Below, piece by piece: positions 39,010 to 47,294 of a stretch of 53,308 bases of DNA (within the stretch, counting starts at the first letter, position 1; each line of letters begins with the position of its first letter). The translations under genes and the position numbers were made by a program. Where the stretch lies: assembly GCA_964453035.1 (NCBI GenBank), contig CAYVOX010000006.1, positions 1-53,308 on the forward strand. Direction: 5' to 3'. This stretch comes from CAYVOX01 sp964453035 (lineage in GTDB: Bacteria; Chloroflexota; Anaerolineae; Anaerolineales; Anaerolineaceae). The notes under the pieces are model-generated. The model saw nothing but the letters and a program-made list of their open reading frames with translations, did not search any database and was not told where the DNA came from.

Positions 39010-39990
39010 TCACTTCTCCTGAGCATACACACGCGGATTGACGCAGTTGGGCAGCCGCTCCCCCGCCACCCCCGCCAGCAGGTTCTCCGCCGCCATCTCA
39101 GACATCCGCTCGCGCGTGTGCCAACTGGCACTGGCAATGTGCGGCGCTATCACCAGGTTCTCCAGCGTCAACAGCGGGCTGTCCATCGGAATCGGCTCAG
39201 GTTCGGTCACATCCAGCGCCGCCGCAGCGATTTTATGATTAACAAGCGCCTCATACAGTGCCTGTGGGTCCACCACCCCGCCGCGCGCCGTGTTCACCAG
39301 CACCGCGCCGGGTTTCATCAGGTTAAATGCCCTCTCGTTGATAAGGTGATAGGTCTGCGGGTTCAACGTGGTGTGCACCGAAATAAAATCCGCCTCGGCC
39401 AGCAGCGTATCCAGTTCCACCGCCTGCGCGCCGCCCTCCGCGGCTACAGGGGCCGGGTCGTAATACAAAATGCGCATGTCAAACCCGCGCGCGCGTTTGG
39501 CCAGCGCCTGCCCGATGCGCCCGTAGCCGATGATGCCCAGCGTGGCCCCCGTCAGGTCGGCTCCCAGCAGCAGCGCCGGGCCCCACGTCTGCCACCTGCC
39601 CGCCCGCGTAAAGCGGTCCGCCTCCACCACGCGCCGCGCGGCAGCCAGCAGCAGCGCAAAGGCAAAATCCGCCGTGGCATCCGTCAAAATGCCGGGCGTG
39701 TTCCCCACCGGGATGCCCCGCCGCGTGGCCTCTGCCACATCAATGTTATCAAACCCCACCGCCATGTTGCTGATCACCTTCAACTGCGCCCCGGCAGCAT
39801 CCATCACCATCGCATCCACCTTATCCGTCAGCAGGCACAGCAGTCCATCCACCCCCCGCGCGCGGCGCAGCAGTTCATCGCGCGGCGGAGGCAGTTCCCC
39901 CTCCCACACGTCCATCTCCACGCGGTCTCTGAGCAGTTCAAATCCTTTCGGTAAAATCCTCCGGGTGATAAAAACCTTCGCCTTGGACAT
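39010..39990 (-). CDS. D-2-hydroxyacid dehydrogenase (glyoxylate/hydroxypyruvate reductase type)
   Basis: A 326-residue NAD(P)H-dependent dehydrogenase that interconverts 2-hydroxyacids and 2-oxoacids, most like D-glycerate dehydrogenase/GyaR. The cofactor loop is LGIIGYGRIGQALA, and the catalytic set is complete: Arg in VNTARGGVVD, Glu in LDVTEPEP and His in APHIASAS. Length is standard. AAAGGA precedes the ATG, and TATAAT on this strand lies 34 nt upstream. It is divergent from the sucrose-phosphorylase-like gene and shares its promoter region. Confidence 0.9.
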   Translation of the reverse strand: MSKAKVFITRRILPKGFELLRDRVEMDVWEGELPPPRDELLRRARGVDGLLCLLTDKVDAMVMDAAGAQLKVISNMAVGFDNIDVAEATRRGIPVGNTPGILTDATADFAFALLLAAARRVVEADRFTRAGRWQTWGPALLLGADLTGATLGIIGYGRIGQALAKRARGFDMRILYYDPAPVAAEGGAQAVELDTLLAEADFISVHTTLNPQTYHLINERAFNLMKPGAVLVNTARGGVVDPQALYEALVNHKIAAAALDVTEPEPIPMDSPLLTLENLVIAPHIASASWHTRERMSEMAAENLLAGVAGERLPNCVNPRVYAQEK

Positions 39991-40023
39991 TTCTCATCCT
40001 TTCTGCGAGCTTCGCCACTCCAG

Positions 40024-40031
40024 ATTATAAT
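40024..40031. promoter_or_regulatory. Overlapping divergent -10 boxes
   Basis: ATTATAAT reads TATAAT on the plus strand (40026-40031) and TATAAT on the minus strand (40029-40024). One site could serve the dehydrogenase (minus) and the phosphorylase (plus) in turn. Confidence 0.5.
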
Positions 40032-40127
40032 CAATAAAACCCGCCAGCGCAGCGGCGCGGAATCATGCTCCAGCCCATCAAAATCATTTTTTGGAAGGCC
40101 ATCTTACAACCGTCCTCACAAATCATC

Positions 40128-41594
40128 ATGAAAAACCAGGTTCAGCTCATCACCTACCCCGATTCCCTCGGCGGCAACCTCTCCGCCCTCAACCAGGCCC
40201 TCACTGGCCCGCTGCATGGGCTGTTCCAGGGCGGCGTGCACATCCTCCCGCCCTTTCCCTCCTCCGGCGACCGCGGTTTTGCCCCCCTGCGTTACGACCA
40301 GATCGAGCCGGCCTTCGGCGCCTGGGAGGATATCCAGCGCATCAGCCAGACCCACGACGTGGTGGTGGATCTGATGGTCAACCACATCTCGCGCCAGTCC
40401 CCCTTCTTTCAACATTTTCTCGCCCACGGGCGGCGCTCTAAATACGCCGACCTGTTCATCACCCTGGATAAAATCTGGCCTGGCGGCGATCCCCCTCAGG
40501 CAGATGTTGATAAAATCTTCCTGCGCAAGCCCGAGCACCCCTTCTCCACCGTCACCATCGCTGATACCGGCCAACCGGAGCGCATCTGGACCACCTTCGG
40601 CACGCGCGACTGGTCCGAGCAGATTGACCTGGACGTGCACGCCCCCGCCGCCCGCCAGCTCTTCAGTGATTACCTCGCCAATTTCAGCGCCCGGGGCATC
40701 AAAATGGTGCGCCTGGATGCCGTCGGCTTCGTCATTAAGAAACCCGGTACCTCCTGCTTCATGGTGGAGCCGGAAATCTACACCTTCCTCGCCTGGATCA
40801 GCGCCACTGCCGCATCCTTCGGGCTGGAAATCCTCCCCGAGGTGCACGACGTCTTCACCACCCAGCAAAAACTGGCCCACCACGGCTACACCGTCTATAA
40901 CTTTGCCCTGCCCGCGCTCATCCTGCACGCCCTGCTCAGCCGCTCCGCCGCGCGCCTCAAGCAGCACCTGAGCCAGTGCCCCCGCCAGCAGGTGACCATG
41001 CTAGACTGCCACGACGGCATCCCCATCCTGCCTGATGTGACCGGCCTGCTCGATCTCGACTCGGCTCGCCTGGTGGTGGATGCCTGCCAGCGCCAGGGTG
41101 CCCGCTTCAGCCGCATCTTCGCCGATAAGCACAAGCCCCAGGCCGATTTTGACATCCATCAGATTAACTGCACCTACTACTCCGCCCTGAACCGCAATGA
41201 CGACGCCTACCTGGCAGCCCGCGCCGTGCAATTCTTCGCGCCCGGCCTGCCGCAGGTTTATTACGTCGGCCTGCTGGCAGGAGAAAACGACTTTGAAGGC
41301 ATGCAGCGCAGCGGTGAAAACCGCGCCATCAACCGCCGCAACTACACCCTCGCCGAGGTGGAGCGCGACCTGCAAAAACCAGCCTCCCAGCGCTTGCAGC
41401 GCCTCATCCATTTTCGCAACGCCTGCCCGGCCTTTAACGGCGCCTTCAGCGTGCTGCAAAGTGATGACGTCCACCTCAAGCTGGCCTGGCAAACCGAATC
41501 CTCCACCTGCCAGCTCAGCGTGGATCTTTCCACCTGCCAGGCTGTCATTCGCGATCAGCCCGTCTCAGGACCAGTCCAGGAGTGGCAGGTTTAA
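40128..41594 (+). CDS. GH13 sucrose phosphorylase-like enzyme
   Basis: A 488-residue alpha-amylase-family enzyme closely following Bifidobacterium sucrose phosphorylase in plan. The start MKNQVQLITYPDSLGGN matches the family start, so ATG 40128 is preferred; the ATG at 40065 adds 21 residues without family support, and neither has a strong ribosome site. The nucleophile is Asp197 (VRLDAVGF), the acid/base Glu238 (ILPEVHD) and the third carboxylate Asp296 (LDCHDGI). PGLPQVYYVGLLAGENDFEG and NRRNY near the end are also typical. It would convert sucrose and phosphate to glucose 1-phosphate and fructose. Relatives act on sucrose 6-phosphate, glucosylglycerate or glucosylglycerol, and the adjacent hydroxyacid dehydrogenase (possible glycerate enzyme) makes glucosylglycerate worth testing. 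Confidence 0.87.
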   Translation: MKNQVQLITYPDSLGGNLSALNQALTGPLHGLFQGGVHILPPFPSSGDRGFAPLRYDQIEPAFGAWEDIQRISQTHDVVVDLMVNHISRQSPFFQHFLAHGRRSKYADLFITLDKIWPGGDPPQADVDKIFLRKPEHPFSTVTIADTGQPERIWTTFGTRDWSEQIDLDVHAPAARQLFSDYLANFSARGIKMVRLDAVGFVIKKPGTSCFMVEPEIYTFLAWISATAASFGLEILPEVHDVFTTQQKLAHHGYTVYNFALPALILHALLSRSAARLKQHLSQCPRQQVTMLDCHDGIPILPDVTGLLDLDSARLVVDACQRQGARFSRIFADKHKPQADFDIHQINCTYYSALNRNDDAYLAARAVQFFAPGLPQVYYVGLLAGENDFEGMQRSGENRAINRRNYTLAEVERDLQKPASQRLQRLIHFRNACPAFNGAFSVLQSDDVHLKLAWQTESSTCQLSVDLSTCQAVIRDQPVSGPVQEWQV

Positions 41595-41625
41595 TGCATT
41601 TCCAGTTCGACCTATCCCGCCCGCT

Positions 41626-44600
41626 CTATTCCTTTCTCAGCGCCTCAATCACGGCAGCATCGAACGGGTTCTCCCCCTTCTCCAGCCGCGCAACCCACCC
41701 CTCGCGCAGCTTGCCGAGCGTATCGTAGCGCCCGGTTTTTTTAGTCGCCTCAACAAACACCCTGAAGTCTTCTGCCGCCCCTGCCAGGTTGCCCGTCAAC
41801 GCGCGCGCCAGCCCGCGGCTATCCAGTATGGAAGGGTTGCCCGGGTCACGTTCCAGCGCCGTCTCGCAGAAAGGCAGCGCCCCGCTTGCCTGCCCGTACA
41901 GGCTGGCATACCAGCACACCGCATTCCACAGGTCCGCCGGCAGCCCCTTAGCCCCGTACAGCGCCTTAATCGCCCCCGCCGCCTCCACCCCCGCAGCCGG
42001 GGCATGCTGCGCAAGGTGAGCAGCCCGCATCCCCAGCGCAAACGGCCACAGTTCTTCTGCCGCGAGCCTCAATTCTGGCAGCAAAGCTTTGTCTAGCGGC
42101 AGCGCCTGTGCATAAGCCGCCAGCGCCGCATCCATCTGGTTGGTTGCCAGATTTTTGGCTTGCGTCACCACAAAACGCTCCACCACGCTGGCATGCAGCG
42201 CCTGCTCAGAGCACGTTTTGCGATATGCCTGCCCTGCAAACACAGCCTGCCACTCCTCCACGCTCAGGTTGCGACCGGCTGTCTGGCAGGCAATCGCGCT
42301 CCACGGTTCCAGCGCTGCGCCCAGCACCACCACCGTCCCCGAGTTACCCGAAAGCGCCAGCCGCTGGTCATCCGGACTCCATTCAAAGTTGAAATACCCA
42401 CCTGGCGCCGGCAGGTTGCCCACCGCATTCCCGGCTTCATCCCACAGTCTAAAAGTCCCATCCGTCGCCAGTGAAGCCAGCAGGCTGCCCGCATGGTTAA
42501 AGCCCAGGTCGGTGATCCAGGTCGTGTTGCTCCCGCCCAACCGGCACACAGGCGTGCCTGTCGCCAGGTTGCACAGGTAAAAATTCTTATCCAGGCGACT
42601 GTATGCAAAACGCTGGTTATCCGGCGCAAAAGCCACCAGCAGCCCACCGTTGCCAGCACCCGTTTGCATCACCATCGAAACGGTCTTGCCGTTTTCCGGT
42701 TGCCACAGGTAAAGCGTGTCGTTCTCGTTTTTGGCGGTCTTCCCGCGCAGCGCCAGCATAGAGCCATCCGGGCTGAACATTGGCGCCGAAAAAACCATCC
42801 CCTCCAGGGTAAATTTTTGCGGCAGCTGCGCGCCGCTTTGCAGATCCCACAGGCGCACCTCCCCTTTGGAGGCTTCCGCCAGCCGTAATCCTGCCGCATC
42901 ATACGCCCACTCGCTGGAGGTAGCCGCAGCCGTCAGCGGGCTGCCCGCACTGGTTGGTGCGCTCGTCGTCTTAAAGCTGCGCACAATCCCGAACGTTTTG
43001 GCATCTGCCACCACCACTTTTCCGTCACTCTGCGTCCAACTCACCGCCCCAATTTTTGGCAGGCTGGCAACCTTCTGGATCATCGCCAGTTCCCCATCCG
43101 CCGCAGCCACCACCCTCACAGCCTGCCCCGAACCTGCACCCCCCACGTAGAGCTTTGACCCGTAAACCCGAGACATGAAAAGAGTCTCCCCCTGCCCGTC
43201 AAAAGCCAGGTTGGTCACCTGGTCTGAAAACTGCGTCTTCTCCTCCGGCAGCTTCATCCGCGTTGAAAGGCGGTCAACTTGCCCGGCAGGTTCCAGCGCC
43301 CACACCGCAACATGATGCTCCCAATCCGAAGAGACCAGTTGTTTTCCATCCGGCGTGAACGCCACGCTCGTCACCTCAGCGTGATGCGCCCGCAGCGGCT
43401 CGCCCACTGCCTGCCCGGTGCCCGGGTTCCACAGAACGACCATATTCTCAGTGGTGCCCAGCGCCAGCAGATCCGATTGAGCGCCCGTTCCAAAAGCCAT
43501 CGTCATCAGCGTAACAGGCAGCACCTGCTCAATATCCTCATTCTTATTCACCAGGTCAACAATTCGCAGCGTGTGGTGGAGTGAACCGTCTTGGCTAACC
43601 GAATTGCACGAATACACCATGCGTTTCCCGTCAGGATCCACCACCGTCGGCATGTAAAGCCCGCTGGAGCCCGTGAGACAGTTGCGCGAGGCGATTATCC
43701 TGCGCTGCGCTACATCCCACGCCCGCGCCATCACCCCCGCTGAAGCCGCCAGCGTGCGCCCGTCACGGCTAAAACTCAGGCTGAGCACTGCCCCCTGCGT
43801 AGGCGGTTGATTGGCAATGTAAAACACAACCGGCAGCGCCTCGGCCCACTTTCCGCTCTTGATTTCCCACAGGCGCACCGAACTATCACCCGCGCCCACC
43901 GCCAGCAGGCTGCCATCAGGGCTGTAACGCAACGAAAACGCCCCGTAGGTGTGAATGCGCGCGTCATCCTGCGGGGTATCTCCGTAATTTGACCACAGCC
44001 CGTTCAACCCGATGAGTTGTCGCCCCGTCCAGGTTGAAAAAATTTTTCCGTCAGAGTTCACCGTGTAGGTCTGCTGCGCGCTGAACATGGGTATCGTCTG
44101 GGTGGGCAGCGCAACCGCCTGCGCCGGGTTCGAAATATCCCAAAAGTACAGCAGCGGGTCGTTGCAAACGGCTGCCAGCGTCCGCCCATCCGGGCTGAAT
44201 GCCACAGCCGTTACCTCGCTTGGAGGACCCAGCAGCGGCGCGCCAACCACCAACCCGCTCGCCAGGTCATAAAGCAGCGCGCTGTGTTCCACCGTGCCCA
44301 CCGCCAGCAGTTTTCCATCCGGGCTGATGGCGACCTGGTTAAAGCCGTGCGGGTGCCCTGGAATGAGGCGTGTTAGCGCCGGGTTGAATTGCAAGATATC
44401 CAGCAGCGTGTTCTGCACGTCCGGCTGTTCCGAGCTCCGCGCCGCCTCCACCGCCAGCAGCAGACCGCTATCCAATTCGTTCGCCGCCACATTGCGCGCC
44501 TGGGCGGCCAGTTGCCGGCTAAGCGCTGTATTGCGCTGTTCAATAGCATTGGCTTCCGCTGTGGCGCGCACAAACGTCTCCGCCAGGTACTGGTCGCGCT

Positions 44601-45411
44601 GGTTCAGGAACAGCAGCATTAACGCAAACGCAATCACCAGCCCCACCCCCACCGCCCACAGGAACAACCGCTGCCGCCGTGCAGCTTTTTGCTCCAGCGC
44701 CCGCTCCGCAGCCTGCCGGCGCGTCTCCTCCTGCCGGCTTGCTGTCACATACTGCGTCTGCAGCAGGGTCGGCTGCGGGTCCTTCCCGGCAGCTTCCAAC
44801 AGGCGCCGCTCCGCCTCTTCCAACTGCGCCCCCCGCAGCAGAAAGCTCACATCGCGCCGTTCCTCTTCCCACGTCAGGGCGCCGCTTTGCAGCCGCGTGT
44901 GATACGTCACCCATTCCCAGTCCGTCTGGATTTCCCGGCTCAGCTTTTCCAGCGCCTGTTCATATTGCGGCAGCCCCGGCAGCGCCACCTCACGGTCCTC
45001 CGGTCGATCCGAGTCAACCTCCGTATTCAGTTCAACATGGAAGATCCGCTCGCGCTGGAAAATAATCCAGTTGATTTTGCGCAGTTCGGGCACAAATTCC
45101 CCCACCGCCTCACCGCTCAGGTCATCCACAATCACCGGGATGATGCGCTTATTGCTGCGCAGCGCAACGTTGATTTCATCCTTGCACACTGTCGAAGCAA
45201 TCGAGGTCTTGCTGATGATGAACAGGAAAGTGTTCGCGTCCTGGATAGCTTTCTCAATCGACTTCCACCACTCCACGCCGGTGGGAATGCGCTCCCAGTC
45301 GATCCAGATGTTAAAGCCGCTATCAATGAGCGATTGGCGGATTAACCGCGCAAAAGCAATATCCTTGCGAGAATAAGAAATAAATATATCCGGAATCGAT
45401 AGTTGTTCCAT
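41626..45411 (-). CDS. TIR domain protein with transmembrane segment, WD40 propellers and helical C-terminus
   Basis: A 1261-residue protein. A TIR domain (about 5-135) starts PDIFISYSRKDIAFARLIRQ and keeps the possible NADase glutamate in WWKSIEKAI (Glu53). A charged helical region follows (about 150-245), then one membrane helix (about 249-269), a short linker with LAAQARNVAANELDSGLLLA, many WD40 repeats (about 355-1060, with repeated AFSPDGRTLA-type strands), and a TPR-like helical end (about 1100-1261). No STAND ATPase lies between TIR and the repeats. ATG 45411 is preferred to GTG 45417. Such proteins are candidates for defence or signalling. It converges with the phosphorylase gene and stands alone. 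Confidence 0.85.
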   Translation of the reverse strand: MEQLSIPDIFISYSRKDIAFARLIRQSLIDSGFNIWIDWERIPTGVEWWKSIEKAIQDANTFLFIISKTSIASTVCKDEINVALRSNKRIIPVIVDDLSGEAVGEFVPELRKINWIIFQRERIFHVELNTEVDSDRPEDREVALPGLPQYEQALEKLSREIQTDWEWVTYHTRLQSGALTWEEERRDVSFLLRGAQLEEAERRLLEAAGKDPQPTLLQTQYVTASRQEETRRQAAERALEQKAARRQRLFLWAVGVGLVIAFALMLLFLNQRDQYLAETFVRATAEANAIEQRNTALSRQLAAQARNVAANELDSGLLLAVEAARSSEQPDVQNTLLDILQFNPALTRLIPGHPHGFNQVAISPDGKLLAVGTVEHSALLYDLASGLVVGAPLLGPPSEVTAVAFSPDGRTLAAVCNDPLLYFWDISNPAQAVALPTQTIPMFSAQQTYTVNSDGKIFSTWTGRQLIGLNGLWSNYGDTPQDDARIHTYGAFSLRYSPDGSLLAVGAGDSSVRLWEIKSGKWAEALPVVFYIANQPPTQGAVLSLSFSRDGRTLAASAGVMARAWDVAQRRIIASRNCLTGSSGLYMPTVVDPDGKRMVYSCNSVSQDGSLHHTLRIVDLVNKNEDIEQVLPVTLMTMAFGTGAQSDLLALGTTENMVVLWNPGTGQAVGEPLRAHHAEVTSVAFTPDGKQLVSSDWEHHVAVWALEPAGQVDRLSTRMKLPEEKTQFSDQVTNLAFDGQGETLFMSRVYGSKLYVGGAGSGQAVRVVAAADGELAMIQKVASLPKIGAVSWTQSDGKVVVADAKTFGIVRSFKTTSAPTSAGSPLTAAATSSEWAYDAAGLRLAEASKGEVRLWDLQSGAQLPQKFTLEGMVFSAPMFSPDGSMLALRGKTAKNENDTLYLWQPENGKTVSMVMQTGAGNGGLLVAFAPDNQRFAYSRLDKNFYLCNLATGTPVCRLGGSNTTWITDLGFNHAGSLLASLATDGTFRLWDEAGNAVGNLPAPGGYFNFEWSPDDQRLALSGNSGTVVVLGAALEPWSAIACQTAGRNLSVEEWQAVFAGQAYRKTCSEQALHASVVERFVVTQAKNLATNQMDAALAAYAQALPLDKALLPELRLAAEELWPFALGMRAAHLAQHAPAAGVEAAGAIKALYGAKGLPADLWNAVCWYASLYGQASGALPFCETALERDPGNPSILDSRGLARALTGNLAGAAEDFRVFVEATKKTGRYDTLGKLREGWVARLEKGENPFDAAVIEALRKE

Positions 45412-45440
45412 GTTCACAGGCCTGTGTGCTGGGATAGCTT

Positions 45441-45446
45441 ATTCTA
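45441..45446 (-). promoter_or_regulatory. -10-like box for the TIR/WD40 gene
   Basis: TAGAAT on the minus strand, 29 nt before the ATG at 45411; no clear ribosome site in the short leader. Confidence 0.3.
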
Positions 45447-45479
45447 GCAGAGAATTCCAGGCGTGTTTGCCGCCCGCGA

Positions 45480-46418
45480 TTATCCCCCCGCGGTTGCCAG
45501 CAGCGCCCGCGCCCGCCCCTGCGCGCTTACCCGCGCCCCACGGCAGGCAGCCGGGATCAGCGCCGTTTCATATTGCCTCAGGCGGCACGCCCCCCCATCT
45601 GCCGCCACTTCCCCCTCGCCCTCGATCACCGTCAGCGCCGCAAACCGCTCCCCCATCCCCGCCAGTTGCATCTCGCCCTGCCATTCCAGCAGTTCCAGCC
45701 GGAAGTAATCGCACGATGCCAGCGTTTGCCGCCCCGCGCCAACCTGCGCCCGCCTCACCTGCCCCATTCCCGCCGGGTTAGCCACCGCCAGCGATTTCTC
45801 AATGTGCAGCGCCCGCCCTGCCGTCAGCGGGCGGTTCCAATCAAACACCCGGTAGGTGATATCCGAAGTCTGCTGCACCTCATACACCAGCAACCCCGGT
45901 CCCAGCGCGTGGATCGTCCCGGCAGGCATCATCACCGTATCCCCTGCCTTCACCGTCAGGAACTGCGCCTCCTCCAGGATGCTTCCCTCGCGCACCACCT
46001 GCGCCAGCCGCTCCGCGCTCACCCCCGCCCGCATCCCCGCGATGATTTGCGCTCCCTCCCCCGCCTGCAGGATATGCCAGGCCTCCGTCTTGCCGTTTTG
46101 CCCCGCGCCCTCCAGTTCCACCGCCTGCGCATCATTGGGATGCACCTGCAGCGAAAGCCACTGCGCGCAGTCCAGCAGCTTCACCAGCAGCGGAAAGCGC
46201 CCCCCCGCCCGCTGCGCTCCCGCGTGCCCCAGCAGCGCTGCGCCGTACTGCTCAACCAACTGCGCCAGCGTCAGGCCCGCCGCCTCCCCCCCGGCGATGC
46301 GGTTGCCCTCGTAGAGCACCCATGCCTCAGCCGTCACCTGCCCCGGGCGCAGGCGCTGCCCGCCCCACACATACTCTCGAAACTCCGGTATCAGTTGCAA
46401 TGGAGCATTCAGCCGCAT
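45480..46418 (-). CDS. manA: Mannose-6-phosphate isomerase, class I
   Basis: A 312-residue zinc enzyme converting mannose 6-phosphate to fructose 6-phosphate. It is the short bacterial type I form. Zinc-site motifs are intact: LSLQVHPNDAQA (Gln/His), GKTEAWHIL (Glu) and PAGTIHALGPGLLVYEVQQT (His, residues 165-184), followed by YRVFDWNR. Its ATG lies 18 nt after the mutarotase stop. As the last gene of the mannoside operon, it feeds mannose into glycolysis after phosphorylation by a kinase that is not in the window. Confidence 0.92.
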   Translation of the reverse strand: MRLNAPLQLIPEFREYVWGGQRLRPGQVTAEAWVLYEGNRIAGGEAAGLTLAQLVEQYGAALLGHAGAQRAGGRFPLLVKLLDCAQWLSLQVHPNDAQAVELEGAGQNGKTEAWHILQAGEGAQIIAGMRAGVSAERLAQVVREGSILEEAQFLTVKAGDTVMMPAGTIHALGPGLLVYEVQQTSDITYRVFDWNRPLTAGRALHIEKSLAVANPAGMGQVRRAQVGAGRQTLASCDYFRLELLEWQGEMQLAGMGERFAALTVIEGEGEVAADGGACRLRQYETALIPAACRGARVSAQGRARALLATAGG

Positions 46419-46436
46419 CCCAGCCTCCTCGCCCGG

Positions 46437-47294
46437 CTAGTCCAGGCCAATCACCTGCACCCCGCGCCAGGTTTCGCCCGGCTGGAGCAATGCCTGGTTC
46501 ACTTTAGCCGCTTCAACGCACACGTACTTGCGGTAACCTTCCGGCTCAAGATCCGCCAGCGCCGCGCCTTTTTCCGCCCCGGCGTTCCACACCACCACAT
46601 CCGGGAAGCCTGTTTTGCTCACCACCACCCGCCGCCGCCCCTCCACAATCACCGCCCGCTGCGGAGCGCCGGCATAGACGCGGTTCACCAGCCCGTCAAA
46701 GCGCACCAGCGCCTCATCCTGCACGCGCGGCGTATCCCCGCTGGTCTGGTCGGTGTAGGCGCAGCCCTGCAGCCCCTCCACCGCCACGTCGCCAATTTCA
46801 GAGGCAGCAAAATAGGTGTGCAGCGCCCCGCCGAACGGAAACGGCTTCTCCCCCGGGTTGGTCGCGCTCAACGCCAGCGCCAGTTGCCCGCCGCCAAAGC
46901 TGACGTCCAGGCCCACACTGAAATCAAAAGCCCAGAAGCGGCGCGTTTCCTCACCGGCCATTTTCACAAAGCGCGCCGTCAAGCCGCCATCTGCTCCGGC
47001 TTCCGCCCCGGCGAACATCCAATCCACCAGCCGGATGAATCCGTGCATCCAGGGCAGCTCCCCGCGCGCCCCAAACTGCGGAAAACACACCGGCACCCCG
47101 CCGCGGATGGGCTTATCCGCCTCGAAGAAGCTGGTTTTGCTCAGGAATAACTGCTCACGGCCGCCTGGCGGCACCCACGAGGTCACCGTCGCCCCGTGCA
47201 GGTAAACCTCCACCCGTCCCCCGTCCGGCGCCATAAGCGTCACTCTGGGCATCCCGCCCAGGCCCGATTCAATCGTATACAGGTTACCAGTCAT
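46437..47294 (-). CDS. yeaD: D-hexose-6-phosphate mutarotase (YeaD-like)
   Basis: A 285-residue aldose-1-epimerase-family protein of the YeaD type, which interconverts anomers of hexose 6-phosphates. Family features: HGATVTSWVPPGG near residue 33, RGGVPVCFPQFGARGELPWM (64-83) with the following HGF, and catalytic Glu expected near the C-terminal CVEAAKVNQ. Its start overlaps the end of the beta-mannosidase gene by 11 nt. In this operon the natural substrate may be mannose 6-phosphate or its relatives, supplying the correct anomer to ManA. Confidence 0.88.
   Translation of the reverse strand: MTGNLYTIESGLGGMPRVTLMAPDGGRVEVYLHGATVTSWVPPGGREQLFLSKTSFFEADKPIRGGVPVCFPQFGARGELPWMHGFIRLVDWMFAGAEAGADGGLTARFVKMAGEETRRFWAFDFSVGLDVSFGGGQLALALSATNPGEKPFPFGGALHTYFAASEIGDVAVEGLQGCAYTDQTSGDTPRVQDEALVRFDGLVNRVYAGAPQRAVIVEGRRRVVVSKTGFPDVVVWNAGAEKGAALADLEPEGYRKYVCVEAAKVNQALLQPGETWRGVQVIGLD

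Noticed and set aside
45573..47150. Open frame of 525 codons opposite manA and the mutarotase gene.
   Set aside because: It spans two real genes and their spacer, with Arg/His/Pro-rich composition and no recognisable fold.
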